From assembly GCA_016288205.1 (NCBI GenBank), contig JAEEYO010000052.1, positions 1-64,000 of the forward strand: 64,000 nucleotides of DNA, written 5' to 3'. Under the pieces are notes generated by a model. The model was not told the DNA's origin, did not search any database, and saw only the letters and a program-made list of their open reading frames with translations. The stretch comes from Treponema sp. (GTDB lineage: Bacteria > Spirochaetota > Spirochaetia > Treponematales > Treponemataceae). The position numbers were made by a program, and so were the translations under genes. Below, piece by piece: positions 33,796 through 42,841 of the stretch (positions within the stretch are counted from its first letter, which is position 1; each line of letters opens with the position of its first letter).

Positions 33796-34590
33796 TTATT
33801 CGGGCAGATTGAAGAACTTACAGCTGTTTGTCCAAAGCTGCGCGCTCAGCTGCTCAAGGTCCATCTTCAGCATCTCCGCAAGGAATTTCGCCGTGGAGAC
33901 GAGGTTTGCGGGCATGGTCCTGGCCTTTTTCTTTCCGTTTCCCTTGATGTCGGCGGGCGGCATGAAAGGACTCTCGGTCTCAATCAGGATGCGGTCCTGG
34001 GGTACGTTCAGTACGGTCTCGTGCAGGTTCTTTGCGTTGCGGTACGTCAGGTTTCCGGCGAAAGAGAAATATACGTTCATTCCCTCCGCAAGACACCTTT
34101 TCGCATAGGCCGCGTCCTCGCTGTAGCAATGGAAGACAACACCCTTGTCGGGCATACGGATTTTGAGGATGTCGAAGATGTCCTTTCCGGCGTTCCTGTT
34201 GTGGATTATTACCGGGAAACCGAGTGCCTGCGCGAGCTCCAGCTGGGTGATGAAAAGCTCAATCTGGCTGTGCTTGTCACCGAACTCCTTGAAATAGTCA
34301 AGGCCGGTCTCACCTATGGCGACCACATTAGGCAGCTTCACGCTCTCCTGAATCGTCTTTATCCAGTCGTTTCCGGGAGCCCTCACCTCCGAGGGACCGA
34401 CTCCGACCGCATGATACACACCCCTCGACTCCTTCAGGGCGTTGTACTCCCTCTTGAAATCCTTGAGGCCGTTGTTGATGCTTATAATCCTCGTGACCCC
34501 CTCTCTCTTCGCCTGCTGAATGACCCTGAACTGTTCCACCGGGTCATCGTATATCAACCCGATATGGGCATGAGTATCAAAAAACTGCAT
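33796..34590 (-). CDS. tatD: TatD-family metal-dependent hydrolase (DNase)
   Basis: 264 aa amidohydrolase-fold protein. Metal ligands are visible in FDTHAHIG, GETGLDY, VIIHNRNA and VVFHCYS, with the final Asp/Glu in ILIETESPFMPP. TatD proteins act as 3'-5' exonucleases on DNA and RNA. It is the first gene of the long minus-strand run reaching to pheS or GH95. Confidence 0.9.
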   Translation of the reverse strand: MQFFDTHAHIGLIYDDPVEQFRVIQQAKREGVTRIISINNGLKDFKREYNALKESRGVYHAVGVGPSEVRAPGNDWIKTIQESVKLPNVVAIGETGLDYFKEFGDKHSQIELFITQLELAQALGFPVIIHNRNAGKDIFDILKIRMPDKGVVFHCYSEDAAYAKRCLAEGMNVYFSFAGNLTYRNAKNLHETVLNVPQDRILIETESPFMPPADIKGNGKKKARTMPANLVSTAKFLAEMLKMDLEQLSAQLWTNSCKFFNLPE

Positions 34591-34991
34591 TTCCTACTTC
34601 CTTATTTCGGCTCCCTTAAAAAAACCTGTATTATGAGAAGGTCCAAAAACCAGAGTTTTCAGACGCAACGATAAATTAGGAACCTCCAAAAACGAATTTT
34701 CAGAGGTTCCCCCAAAGCGGCCGATTTTCCACCAGTCCGCCAACGTGAATACTAAACATATAAAACAAACATGGACCAAGGGATGTTTCAAATTTTAAAG
34801 CTTCCCATTAATCAATGTTCCCTAACTCTCCGATAAGAATAACACATGATTGGCATCAAGTCAAATGTTTTTTGCTCAACATGAGAAATTTTAGCTCAGG
34901 CATAAAAATATTTCATTTATTACGGTTTATTATTTGACATTAACAAGGCTGATATGATATACTGATTTTGCAGATTGTGAAGGAGTTTTCT
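34591..34991. other. Divergent intergenic region tatD / M23
   Basis: About 400 bp without a gene. It holds the M23 promoter at its right end and a hairpin (GGAACCTC 34679-34686 pairing with GAGGTTCC 34703-34710, 16-nt loop). No convincing tatD promoter or RNA gene was recognised. Confidence 0.6.
34934..34963 (+). promoter_or_regulatory. Promoter of the M23-bactofilin operon
   Basis: TTGACA, 18-nt spacer, TATACT, about 28 nt before the GTG start at 34992. Confidence 0.75.
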
Positions 34992-36005
34992 GTGGCTAGA
35001 ACACGCAGGTACAATAGACAGGACAATGGTCTCTTTTCGAAGATGGCACATGGGTTGGGTGCGTTTTTCGCACTTTTGGGACGCGGCATTGCTAAGGCAT
35101 TCCACGCTTTCGACCAAAAACTGACCATAATGGTCGTACCTCATTCCAACGGAAAGGTCCTTAATATCCGTACAAACACTTTTGCAATAGCCATAGGAGT
35201 GCTTGTAATCGCCGGTATCTGCATCACCTTCATACCATTCTCCAAACATTCAACGGGAAACGGTCTTGAAATCAGCAGGCTCAGGGAAGAGAACAGGGAC
35301 ACCCTCGCCAGCCTTGACGAGCTCAGGGACGAGAACAACAACCTTCTCCAGACCGCAAAACGATTTCAGAATTCTTTAAGCCATGCACTTTCCCTCCTCG
35401 GAATCAACCAGAGCGAAAACATCACGAAGACAACAGGCGGAAACAGCGATCTCGCCTCCATTTTTGACACGCAGGACCTTGCGTCAGGAACACTTAAAGA
35501 GACAGCAGACATCAAACAGCTCACGTCGTACCTTGAGAGTGCGGTGCAGCCCGTGGAGCAGATAGGAAAGATGCTTGAGAGCCAGGGAGAGCTTTTCTCC
35601 GACATTCCGAGCATCTGGCCGGTAAAGAACGGAATCGGCCACATCTCCATGGCATTCGGACAGAACGTGCACCCGATCAAGGGAACTTGGTACATCCACC
35701 GCGGAATAGACTTCAGCACATACCGCAGCGGAGACGGAGTTGTTGCAACGGCAAACGGACAGGTAGCAGGAGTCGGATTTGACAGTGGTTTCGGAAACTA
35801 CGTCATTATTAAGCACAAGCACGGAATTTACACACGTTACGCCCACCTCGGCACAATCCGCGTACAGAAGGGCGACCAGGTGTCACAGCGAGATGTCATA
35901 GGAACCATCGGAAACACAGGTATTTCCACTGGACCTCACCTGCACTATGAGATTCACATCGGTTCTGACGTTGTAGATCCCGCAAAATATATCAACATTA
36001 AATAG
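34992..36005 (+). CDS. M23-family peptidoglycan endopeptidase, membrane-anchored
   Basis: 337 aa. The GTG start at 34992 is chosen because AGGAG lies 6 nt upstream. A single membrane helix at about 65-85 (AIAIGVLVIAGICITF) is followed by a periplasmic coiled coil (RLREENRDTLASLDELRDEN) and a C-terminal LytM/M23 domain with both zinc sites: HRGIDFST and HLHYEI. It cuts peptide cross-links in the cell wall. The bactofilin gene starts at the base after its stop; this pairing is known to determine cell shape, including helical pitch in other bacteria. Confidence 0.93.
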   Translation: MARTRRYNRQDNGLFSKMAHGLGAFFALLGRGIAKAFHAFDQKLTIMVVPHSNGKVLNIRTNTFAIAIGVLVIAGICITFIPFSKHSTGNGLEISRLREENRDTLASLDELRDENNNLLQTAKRFQNSLSHALSLLGINQSENITKTTGGNSDLASIFDTQDLASGTLKETADIKQLTSYLESAVQPVEQIGKMLESQGELFSDIPSIWPVKNGIGHISMAFGQNVHPIKGTWYIHRGIDFSTYRSGDGVVATANGQVAGVGFDSGFGNYVIIKHKHGIYTRYAHLGTIRVQKGDQVSQRDVIGTIGNTGISTGPHLHYEIHIGSDVVDPAKYINIK

Positions 36006-36512
36006 ATGGCATTTATTAACGAAGATATTTCTATCAACAGCATTATAGGCAGGGGCTCCACAATAAAGGGAGACATGAAGATCAGCGGATTCATGCGCAT
36101 TGACGGTGACTTGGACGGAAACTTGGAGACTACCGGCAATGTCATAGTAGGTGAGTTCGCCAGAATCAACGGCAATATCACGGCAAAATCCGCCACAATA
36201 AGCGGAGTGGTAAAAGGAAACATAATCGCCCCTGAATCAGTGCACTTAATGTCATCCAGCGCGGTAATCGGGGACATACAGACACACAGGCTCCAGGCCG
36301 ACAACAACGTGATTCTCCACGGTCACTGCATTTCACTCAAGGATGAATCGGCCTACGACGAGGCGGTCAACTCATGGCAGGACGCACAGGCCATCGCATC
36401 AAGATCCATTCTCCAGAACATTCACATCTCATTGGACAGCACGGTCTTCAACTCCGACCTGCATTCAGGGATTTCCATTGCAGACTCATCCACAGGCAGC
36501 TCGAATTTTTAG
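36006..36512 (+). CDS. Bactofilin
   Basis: 168 aa cytoskeletal protein that polymerises without nucleotides. Residues 10-105 form the repeated beta-helix pattern (STIKGDMKISGFMRIDGDL, GNVIVGEFARINGNI). The C-terminal tail is Ser/Asp-rich. It directly abuts the M23 peptidase gene, which it would position at the membrane to steer wall growth. Confidence 0.93.
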   Translation: MAFINEDISINSIIGRGSTIKGDMKISGFMRIDGDLDGNLETTGNVIVGEFARINGNITAKSATISGVVKGNIIAPESVHLMSSSAVIGDIQTHRLQADNNVILHGHCISLKDESAYDEAVNSWQDAQAIASRSILQNIHISLDSTVFNSDLHSGISIADSSTGSSNF

Positions 36513-36530
36513 GCAGGAGAAAATCCGCTT

Positions 36531-37061
36531 ATGGAAGGAGTCGACGCATTAAATTCCGGTCTTTATTTTAGCGCCGCACAGGCAGCCGCCAATGAAGCCG
36601 CAAGAAAAGCCAATCAGGAGAAAAAGACACAGAAGGTAAAAAAACCGGCCTTCTCTTCCGTGTTTGAAAAATCCAGGATTGAGCACGAGCTTGAGATGGA
36701 CGGACTGCCCCCTGAGATTGCGGGAATGGAGACCGAGGAAGCTGTAATTTTTCTTAAAGACGCCGCTGATATGGCCGCGGAAAAACTAAAGGCCTCCCAG
36801 ATGCCGGAAAATTTCGCCGATTACAGGAAAAAAGTCAGCCAGTTCATGCGTTATATAGTAAAAACAAATTTTTCGGTTGAGTCCCGCGCGCGAGCTCCCA
36901 AACGGGGAAGAAAAATGTCCCCTCAGGTTCAGGTCGTGGTAATCAACCAAAAGCTCGATGAGGTCGCACAGTGGCTCCTTCACAGCCATTCGGACACTCT
37001 CGGTATGCTTGCAAAAATTGAGGAAATAAACGGTCTTCTGGTGGATTTGCTTGCCACATGA
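36531..37061 (+). CDS. YaaR-family (DUF327) protein
   Basis: 176 aa soluble protein: a basic Ala/Lys-rich N-terminus, then the conserved helical domain (FADYRKKVSQFMRYIV, then QVVVINQKLDEVAQWLL). Function unknown. In Bacillus, yaaR lies close to yaaT (ricT), as here, suggesting a conserved link with RicT. Confidence 0.85.
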   Translation: MEGVDALNSGLYFSAAQAAANEAARKANQEKKTQKVKKPAFSSVFEKSRIEHELEMDGLPPEIAGMETEEAVIFLKDAADMAAEKLKASQMPENFADYRKKVSQFMRYIVKTNFSVESRARAPKRGRKMSPQVQVVVINQKLDEVAQWLLHSHSDTLGMLAKIEEINGLLVDLLAT

Positions 37062-37083
37062 GACCTAAAACAAGGGGATAGAG

Positions 37084-38028
37084 ATGTCAGACATTTTTGA
37101 ACAGGACATTGATGCCGAAGACGAAGACATTATGGCTCTGGAAGACAACGATGCTTCCGCGCAGACTTTCTCAAAGAATTTCGTCTTTCCAAAGGATTTA
37201 TACAAGCTCAAGCTGGAATACTCATGCGAGGGGATTTACGCACAGTTTCCCGAGGGCACGGATCCTAAACCCGGCGATTACGTCCTTGTCCCGACCAGAT
37301 ACGGCGACGACCTCGCGAAAAACCTCGGCAGAGCAGAAAAACCGATCGGCATAAAACCCAACGACATAGTGCAGGTGACACGGCTTGCGAACGAAAGCGA
37401 CCTTAAGCACGCGGAGGAACTCGTGGAAAAGGAAGCGCAGGCATTCGACATCTTCCGCGAAAAGGTAAAGGTGCACCATCTGGACATGAAGCTGATTACT
37501 GTGCATTTCCTCGTGGGAGAGCCCAAGGCGCTCTTTTTCTTCTCAAGCGACAACCGTGTGGACTTCCGCGAGCTGGTAAAGGATTTGGTCTCAATCTTCA
37601 AGATGCGCATAGAGCTCAGGCAGATCGGTGTACGCGATGAAAGCCGCATCACAGGAGGGCTCGGAGTCTGTGGCCGTCCATATTGCTGCAATCAGGTGAG
37701 CGACAAACTTCGCCCCGTAAGCATACGCATGGCAAAGGACCAGAACCTGAGCTTGAATTCCATGAAAATCAGCGGACAGTGCGGAAGACTTCTGTGCTGC
37801 CTCAGCTATGAATACGACTGGTACGCCGAGGCAAGGAAAAAACTACCCAACGAGGGAATCCGCCTTGTATACGACGGAACGAATTTCAGGGTGACTGAAG
37901 TGAACCCGATCACGTCCATGGTAAAAATGAGCGGCGAGGACGGAAGACTCCTTGAGGTAAACGCCAAGCGATTCATAAGAAAAGGCTCGCGCTGGGAAAT
38001 CAAGGACTCCATAGGCGACGAAAGATAG
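37084..38028 (+). CDS. ricT: PSP1-domain protein RicT (YaaT)
   Basis: 314 aa. The PSP1 domain (about 60-270) carries the conserved cysteine clusters GVCGRPYCC and SGQCGRLLCC that bind Fe-S clusters in the B. subtilis Ric complex, which promotes RNase Y-dependent mRNA maturation. RicA and RicF partners were not seen here, so its role in this organism may differ. Acidic N-terminal extension; last gene of the M23-bactofilin operon. Confidence 0.92.
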   Translation: MSDIFEQDIDAEDEDIMALEDNDASAQTFSKNFVFPKDLYKLKLEYSCEGIYAQFPEGTDPKPGDYVLVPTRYGDDLAKNLGRAEKPIGIKPNDIVQVTRLANESDLKHAEELVEKEAQAFDIFREKVKVHHLDMKLITVHFLVGEPKALFFFSSDNRVDFRELVKDLVSIFKMRIELRQIGVRDESRITGGLGVCGRPYCCNQVSDKLRPVSIRMAKDQNLSLNSMKISGQCGRLLCCLSYEYDWYAEARKKLPNEGIRLVYDGTNFRVTEVNPITSMVKMSGEDGRLLEVNAKRFIRKGSRWEIKDSIGDER

Positions 38029-38044
38029 TCAAACCGACCGCGGA

Positions 38045-38590
38045 TCAGTCAGCTCCCGACTGATTTTCAGCGGCCGCGGCCTCCTCCTCCATCATCTTCT
38101 TCTCAAGCTCTTCCTCTGTCGGATAAGCATAGAGCAGGTTCACGAAAACCGTAGTGCAGTCAGGAACATGGATGGCCCACTCCACGTTGATGGACTTTAT
38201 GTTCAGGTCAGGCTGCACGGGAGCAAGGTTGTCCTTCATTCCGCGGCAGATTTCCTTGGCGATGCTGTCCGTCGGCTCTCCCTTGACCCATTCTGAGTCG
38301 GCAAGAGTGGAAAGATGCTGATAGATGAAAGCTGCGTCCAAAGGCGCGTAACGGTTGATTTCGGATTTCCTGAGCTGAAAGCGGATCTTCAGGTCCCAGT
38401 CCTCGGTCTTTCCGAATCTCTCCACCGGATAGCTGTAATGGACGTTGATGTCCGAATAATCCAGCTCCTCATTGAAGAAATGCGCGAGTACCTTTCCGTT
38501 TTTATAAGAACTGGTCACATTGACCTTTTCACCGTTAATAAAATTCTCTGAATCCTGCAAGCTTCGCTCGTATTTTTCTTTAAGTGTCAT
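38045..38590 (-). CDS. Conserved hypothetical protein
   Basis: 181 aa, no signal peptide. The start at 38590 follows AAGGAG by 8 nt. The central part has strand-rich segments (VLAHFFNEELDYSDINVHYSYP, IKSINVEWAIHVPDCTTVFVNLLYAYP) and an acidic C-terminal tail (EEELEKKMMEEEAAAAE). No family recognised. Monocistronic with its own promoter at 38609-38637. Confidence 0.7.
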   Translation of the reverse strand: MTLKEKYERSLQDSENFINGEKVNVTSSYKNGKVLAHFFNEELDYSDINVHYSYPVERFGKTEDWDLKIRFQLRKSEINRYAPLDAAFIYQHLSTLADSEWVKGEPTDSIAKEICRGMKDNLAPVQPDLNIKSINVEWAIHVPDCTTVFVNLLYAYPTEEELEKKMMEEEAAAAENQSGAD

Positions 38591-38608
38591 CAAAAAACTC
38601 CTTCTTTA

Positions 38609-38637
38609 AATGTACCAGTAGACTTTTCAGTTGTCAA
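38609..38637 (-). promoter_or_regulatory. Promoter of the hypothetical gene at 38045-38590
   Basis: TTGACA, 17-nt spacer, TACATT on the minus strand, about 12 nt upstream of the AAGGAG site. Confidence 0.7.
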
Positions 38638-38695
38638 CCACTTAGACCGCCGTATGCGGATTTTTTCGGGAATACCCCCCCCGCCGGCAGATGTC

Positions 38696-40111
38696 CTACT
38701 CAAGCTCGTATTCGGCGATGGACCAGAAATTCCTTCCGCCCGTCTCCTTTACGCTCACCCTAAGCCTCGTCGCCGTCTCAGGAATCATTACGCTTCCCTC
38801 AAAGACACCCTTGCCCTTGTTCTCAAGATAGTTCCACTCCACCTTGTCCTTGGCGGAATCATCGATCAGCACGGCGACAAAAGACTTGGGAGTCCTGACA
38901 GTAAAAGAAACCTCGCTTCCTTTCTTAAGGGGAGCAAACACCGGTGTCTCCACAATGCCGTCCTTCGCAAGGCCATAGTTTGAGAAAATCTGCGGAAATC
39001 TCTCGGTGCCCGCGCTTGTAGAGCTCACGAGGAAACTGCCGAGGTACACAGCCTTCTCCGGATGATTGGCAAAGAGCTGCACTTTATAAAGCCCGGCTTC
39101 CGGGAAACTCAGGTAGAGCTTGGCATCCGGGGAAATCCCCTGCACGAAATGAAATGCGTTCTCCGCGTCCCGGGACGATTCCACCGACCTCACGGAGCAG
39201 GAGAATCCTATGTCCTTGTTCAGCTGGGTAAAATCATAGCTCAAACTTCCCTCGCAGCTTACGATCCTTCCCAGAGTCTCCTCCCATCTCTCCACTTCGT
39301 CAAAGAAAGCGGGTCTCAGATCGGGCAGACACAGGAACTCACCCCTGCTCACGGGCTCCTCAAGCAGCTGGTCCGAAGCGGATTCCGGAAAATGCGTGTA
39401 GATGAAAGACTCCGGGCATGCGAAGAGCCAGTCGGTGCCGTACTCCTTGACGGTGCTGCCTCCTACCATGTGTCCTCCGTTCCATGTCACGTCAACCAGA
39501 TAATCCTTCTCGCCTATAGTGACGATGTTCCACGTGTGGTTGCTTGAGAGAGTGACGGAGCTTTCCTTATCCAGAGATGTGCTTGCCCCCCTCGCGTAAC
39601 CACGGACACTGCGGCACTTGATTCCGGTCGCATCACAGAGCTTCAAAAACACGGCGGAAAAACCGTCGCTCACGGCACGTCCCTTCGAAAGCACGTCGCT
39701 GTACTTTTGCCTCGGGATTTTTCGCGAAAGATATGCGTCCACGTCATAGTCCAGTGTCATGGCAACTATGTCGTTTATCATCTTCACCTTCTGGAAATCA
39801 TTTCCCGCGTTCTCATTGATGACCTTCGCCACCTCCGAAATGTATGCGTCGGCATTTTTCAGTCTCAGCTTATCCGTCTCTCCCCCACGCAGCTCAAGCA
39901 TAAGAGGATCGGGATCTGATGTACGCCAGGACTGCACGTCAGCGTATGCCGACCTGTCCACCGGGAAGATCGGGCGGGGAGCCGCCTGTTCGGAAGCGGG
40001 CTCAATCATCTCTCCGTCAGCCGAAATGCATCCGGCCGGGGTAAAGAACAAAAGCATACCCAGGGTCAGAGACAAAGAGCGAATCATTTTCACCGGGAAA
40101 GTTTTCTTCAT
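38696..40111 (-). CDS. Pseudo-transglutaminase lipoprotein (Cys to Ser)
   Basis: 471 aa with a signal peptide and lipobox-like PAGC (Cys28). Residues 85-215 form a transglutaminase-like domain similar to the KY/CYK3 group: GRAVSDGFSAVFLKLCDATGI, NHTWNIV and DVTWNGG. The His192 and Asp207 positions are kept, but the nucleophile position is Ser148 rather than Cys, so thiol catalysis is lost. The C-terminal half resembles beta-sandwich repeats (LYLSFPEAGLYKVQLFA, SVKETGG). It probably acts as a binding or structural protein in the envelope. Confidence 0.8.
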   Translation of the reverse strand: MKKTFPVKMIRSLSLTLGMLLFFTPAGCISADGEMIEPASEQAAPRPIFPVDRSAYADVQSWRTSDPDPLMLELRGGETDKLRLKNADAYISEVAKVINENAGNDFQKVKMINDIVAMTLDYDVDAYLSRKIPRQKYSDVLSKGRAVSDGFSAVFLKLCDATGIKCRSVRGYARGASTSLDKESSVTLSSNHTWNIVTIGEKDYLVDVTWNGGHMVGGSTVKEYGTDWLFACPESFIYTHFPESASDQLLEEPVSRGEFLCLPDLRPAFFDEVERWEETLGRIVSCEGSLSYDFTQLNKDIGFSCSVRSVESSRDAENAFHFVQGISPDAKLYLSFPEAGLYKVQLFANHPEKAVYLGSFLVSSTSAGTERFPQIFSNYGLAKDGIVETPVFAPLKKGSEVSFTVRTPKSFVAVLIDDSAKDKVEWNYLENKGKGVFEGSVMIPETATRLRVSVKETGGRNFWSIAEYELE

Positions 40112-40240
40112 ATTATATTACCTTTATGTTTCCAATTTGTGACGGGAACCCGGAAAAAAATTTTCCATGAGGCTCCGACTCAAGTATATCATTTTTAAAA
40201 TATAAAATCAAAGATTTTTGGCGTTATTTTATAACTTGAC

Positions 40241-40269
40241 TTGAGATTTATTAAAAATTGATGTAGTAT
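40241..40269 (+). promoter_or_regulatory. Promoter of the formate/nitrite channel gene
   Basis: TTGAGA, 17-nt spacer, TAGTAT, followed about 36 nt later by the ATG at 40306 with AAGGGG before it. Confidence 0.5.
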
Positions 40270-40305
40270 GGAAGTGGTGAAAAAAATTTAAGGGGTTTAG
40301 TCAAA

Positions 40306-41115
40306 ATGAATTCTCCAACAGAAATGGCCCGTCTTTATGTTGATGTCGGCTCACAAAAAGCAAAACTACCCGTTGTGAAAATGTTCGTTCTGGCCATCTT
40401 TGCCGGAATGTTTATCGCACTCGGAGGCTTCGGAAGCACTGTGGCCTCTTTCCTGGTTCCGGTTCCAGCTCTGGGACGCATTCTCGGAGCATTGATTTTC
40501 CCCATCGGACTTATGATGGTCCTGGTCGGAGGAGCGGAACTGTTTACCGGCAACAGCCTCATAATCATGCCCGTACTGCAAAAGCGCGTGTCTGCCTGGC
40601 GGATGCTGGTGAACTGGATCGTTGTTTTCCTCGGGAATTTCGTGGGCGGAGTCCTGATAGCATGGCTCGTCACCACAAGCTGCACGGGAGGAAACAGCCC
40701 AATCTACGGAGGAGCCCTCGCGCAGAACCTGATTGACACCGCGACATCCAAGGTGAACCTCAGCTTCGTGGATGCTTTCGTCCGTGGAATCCTCTGTAAC
40801 TTCATGGTCTGTATGGCTGTGTGGGTAGCACTCGCGGCATCCGACCTCGGTGGAAAAATCGCGGCCCTCTATCTGCCCATCGTGCTTTTCGTCCTCTGCG
40901 GATTCGAGCACTGCGTCGCAAACATGTACTTCATCCCGGCGGGTCTTTTCACCAGCATGAAATCTGGTCTGCCGGTCCTCGGAACTGAGGGACTCTCATG
41001 GATTACCTTCTTCACAAAGAATCTTCTGCCCGTCACCCTGGGCAACGTCGTGGGAGGCGCCGTAATCACCGGTCTCGGATACTGGTTCGTCTATCTTAAG
41101 GGCAACGCCGAATAA
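40306..41115 (+). CDS. Formate/nitrite transporter family channel
   Basis: 269 aa, six membrane helices, pentameric aquaporin-like fold. Signature segments are GGAELFTGNS, VFLGNFVGG, and FEHCVANMYFIPAG with the central channel His. It moves formate or nitrite across the inner membrane; formate is likely in a fermentative treponeme. Monocistronic, with a strong terminator. Confidence 0.92.
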   Translation: MNSPTEMARLYVDVGSQKAKLPVVKMFVLAIFAGMFIALGGFGSTVASFLVPVPALGRILGALIFPIGLMMVLVGGAELFTGNSLIIMPVLQKRVSAWRMLVNWIVVFLGNFVGGVLIAWLVTTSCTGGNSPIYGGALAQNLIDTATSKVNLSFVDAFVRGILCNFMVCMAVWVALAASDLGGKIAALYLPIVLFVLCGFEHCVANMYFIPAGLFTSMKSGLPVLGTEGLSWITFFTKNLLPVTLGNVVGGAVITGLGYWFVYLKGNAE

Positions 41116-41125
41116 AAATCAAGAA

Positions 41126-41168
41126 CCCCTCCACAAGGCATACAGCTCTCATGGAGGGGCTTATTTTG
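41126..41168 (+). terminator. Terminator after the formate/nitrite channel
   Basis: CCCCTCCA (41126-41133) pairs with TGGAGGGG (41152-41159), then a T-rich stretch. Confidence 0.8.
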
Positions 41169-41186
41169 TCACACTAAGGAATCAGC

Positions 41187-41462
41187 TCATTTCTTGAAGT
41201 AGCTGTCAAACTCATCGGACGGCTTTGCGGTATAGGGCTCGCCGGCTGATTTCTGCTCGAAACTTCCGCCGTTTCCCTCGGGGATGATTGCCGCACATAT
41301 AACATACCCGATGATTCCCCCGAAGAATGCCGTAAACACCGTGATAAGCGCCCAGACTACCCTGATGATCGTAACGTCGATGCCGAAATAATCTGAAAGT
41401 CCGCCGCAAACACCGCAGAACACCTTGTTTTGTGTTGACCTATAAAGTTTTTTGTTGCTCAT
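41187..41462 (-). CDS. PspC-domain membrane protein
   Basis: 91 aa from the start at 41462, preceded by GGAGGAG. The PspC domain is complete (KKLYRSTQNKVFCGVCGGLSDYFG, then RVVWALITVFTAFFGGIIGYV), with one or two membrane helices and a short tail. PspC domains take part in envelope-stress signalling. It is the last gene of the PadR operon. Confidence 0.9.
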   Translation of the reverse strand: MSNKKLYRSTQNKVFCGVCGGLSDYFGIDVTIIRVVWALITVFTAFFGGIIGYVICAAIIPEGNGGSFEQKSAGEPYTAKPSDEFDSYFKK

Positions 41463-41504
41463 AATAGCTCCTCCTATGTATTTTCCGTTTGATTCAGGCA
41501 ATGC

Positions 41505-42404
41505 CTAAACCGTTTCTCTCATGTCTATCTTGACCAGACCCATTCCGCAGCTCGCCTCAATGTGATTGGGCTTTTTCTCGCTGCAAGAAAGCTTTCCGAT
41601 TCCGTTCTTCTGGATTTTGTTGAACTGAACCGAACCGAGTCCCACCGACGCCGCGAACGAGTAGTCGCTCTCCTTTCCGGTAAGATTCATCTGGAGCTTG
41701 CCCATTCCGCAATCAGCGGCGACTCTTCCCGAAATGGTTCCCGTATACTCAAGGTTTCCCATTCCGCAGGCGACCTTTCCGCTTCCACCGAACACAGTGT
41801 CCAGGACAAGATTTCCGGCTCCTACGTTCAGGTTGATTTTCTCGGCCCTAAGACGCAACTTGCTGCTCGTGAGCGTACCTGCTCCAAGATTCACCTTGAA
41901 AAGATCCAGCTTTGCACCCTCGGGAACCTTGATCAGAATGCGCGGGGGAACCTTCTCCGAGTTGTTCTTGCGCATCCAGAACGTGAAGTTCCTGTAAGTC
42001 GCGTTGTTCCTGATAGAGAGGGTTCCGAGCCCTGAAAGTCCCACGGTGATGTCCCCTGCCTCCATGTTCTTGTACTCGACCGAGTAGGAATCTCCCGTGG
42101 TAATGACCGCCTCTGCCGCACCGATGGAGATGTCAAGCGAGCGCACCTCGGAATCCTTGAATGAACCGTATGAACCGTGTCCGTCCTGATTCTCGCGGGG
42201 CCTGTAGATTTCCGGCACGCTGACAAAACGCTCCAGAATGGTCTTCGCCAGCTCCTGCGGTGTTCCAAGGCTCGCCATCACCTCGTCATCATTATCAGCA
42301 TCCTCGAAATATCCCTTGAAATATTCCAGCGCCTCAACCTGCTCCGCATCAGGCAGGGACCTAAGCTCGCTCTTGAGCTCCGACAAATATTTCTCTCTCG
42401 TCAT
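41505..42404 (-). CDS. DUF1700 (HAAS) - DUF4097 protein
   Basis: 299 aa. The N-terminal HAAS domain (MTREKYLSELKSELRSLPDAE, then YFEDAD) is usually encoded next to PadR regulators and binds or senses with them. The C-terminal half is a DUF4097 beta-helix-like repeat with alternating LNVGAGNLVLD, ACGMGNLEY and DCGMGKLQM strands. No membrane segment is obvious. It overlaps padR by 4 nt (ATGA). Confidence 0.85.
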   Translation of the reverse strand: MTREKYLSELKSELRSLPDAEQVEALEYFKGYFEDADNDDEVMASLGTPQELAKTILERFVSVPEIYRPRENQDGHGSYGSFKDSEVRSLDISIGAAEAVITTGDSYSVEYKNMEAGDITVGLSGLGTLSIRNNATYRNFTFWMRKNNSEKVPPRILIKVPEGAKLDLFKVNLGAGTLTSSKLRLRAEKINLNVGAGNLVLDTVFGGSGKVACGMGNLEYTGTISGRVAADCGMGKLQMNLTGKESDYSFAASVGLGSVQFNKIQKNGIGKLSCSEKKPNHIEASCGMGLVKIDMRETV

Positions 42405-42718
42405 CTTCCAGCTCCTAAAATCCCGTTGACTTTCGCAACGTAAGTATTCCAGTCCACCTTATAGGACTCCAGCTCGGACTTTCCCTGTCCTGAAATCTTA
42501 TAATAGCGTCTGTTCCGCCCGTTAAACTCCTGATCATAAGTCTCCAAAAGACCGCCCACCTGCAATCGTCTCAGCACAGGATAAAGGGAACTTTCAGAAA
42601 CATCCAGCACGGTCCGGACATCCTGCGTAATCTTGTACCCGTAAGTCCCTTCCGCTTCCGCCGAAACAACCGCGAGCACCACGGCATCCAGCAGGGAAGT
42701 CCCAGTATTAAACTTCAT
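42401..42718 (-). CDS. PadR-family transcriptional regulator
   Basis: 105 aa. The start at 42718 follows AGGAGG by 6 nt. Winged-helix domain with the PadR pattern (GYKITQDV, SLYPVLRRLQVGGLLE, NRRYYKISGQGK). It likely represses its own operon: a perfect AATAATATTATT palindrome fills the spacer of its promoter. Confidence 0.92.
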   Translation of the reverse strand: MKFNTGTSLLDAVVLAVVSAEAEGTYGYKITQDVRTVLDVSESSLYPVLRRLQVGGLLETYDQEFNGRNRRYYKISGQGKSELESYKVDWNTYVAKVNGILGAGR

Positions 42719-42775
42719 CGGCCGCCTCCTCAAAGAAAATACCTAGAAACGGTGTAATATCGTTCTCTTGATAAT

Positions 42776-42804
42776 AATATATTGCGAATAATATTATTTG
42801 TCAA
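42776..42804 (-). promoter_or_regulatory. padR promoter with palindromic operator
   Basis: TTGACA (42799-42804), 17-nt spacer, TATATT (42776-42781) on the minus strand. The 12-bp palindrome AATAATATTATT occupies 42787-42798 between the boxes, where a dimeric repressor would block RNA polymerase. Confidence 0.65.
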
Positions 42805-42841
42805 GTAAATTCATAAAAAAATTTTATTTTTAAAATAGTGC

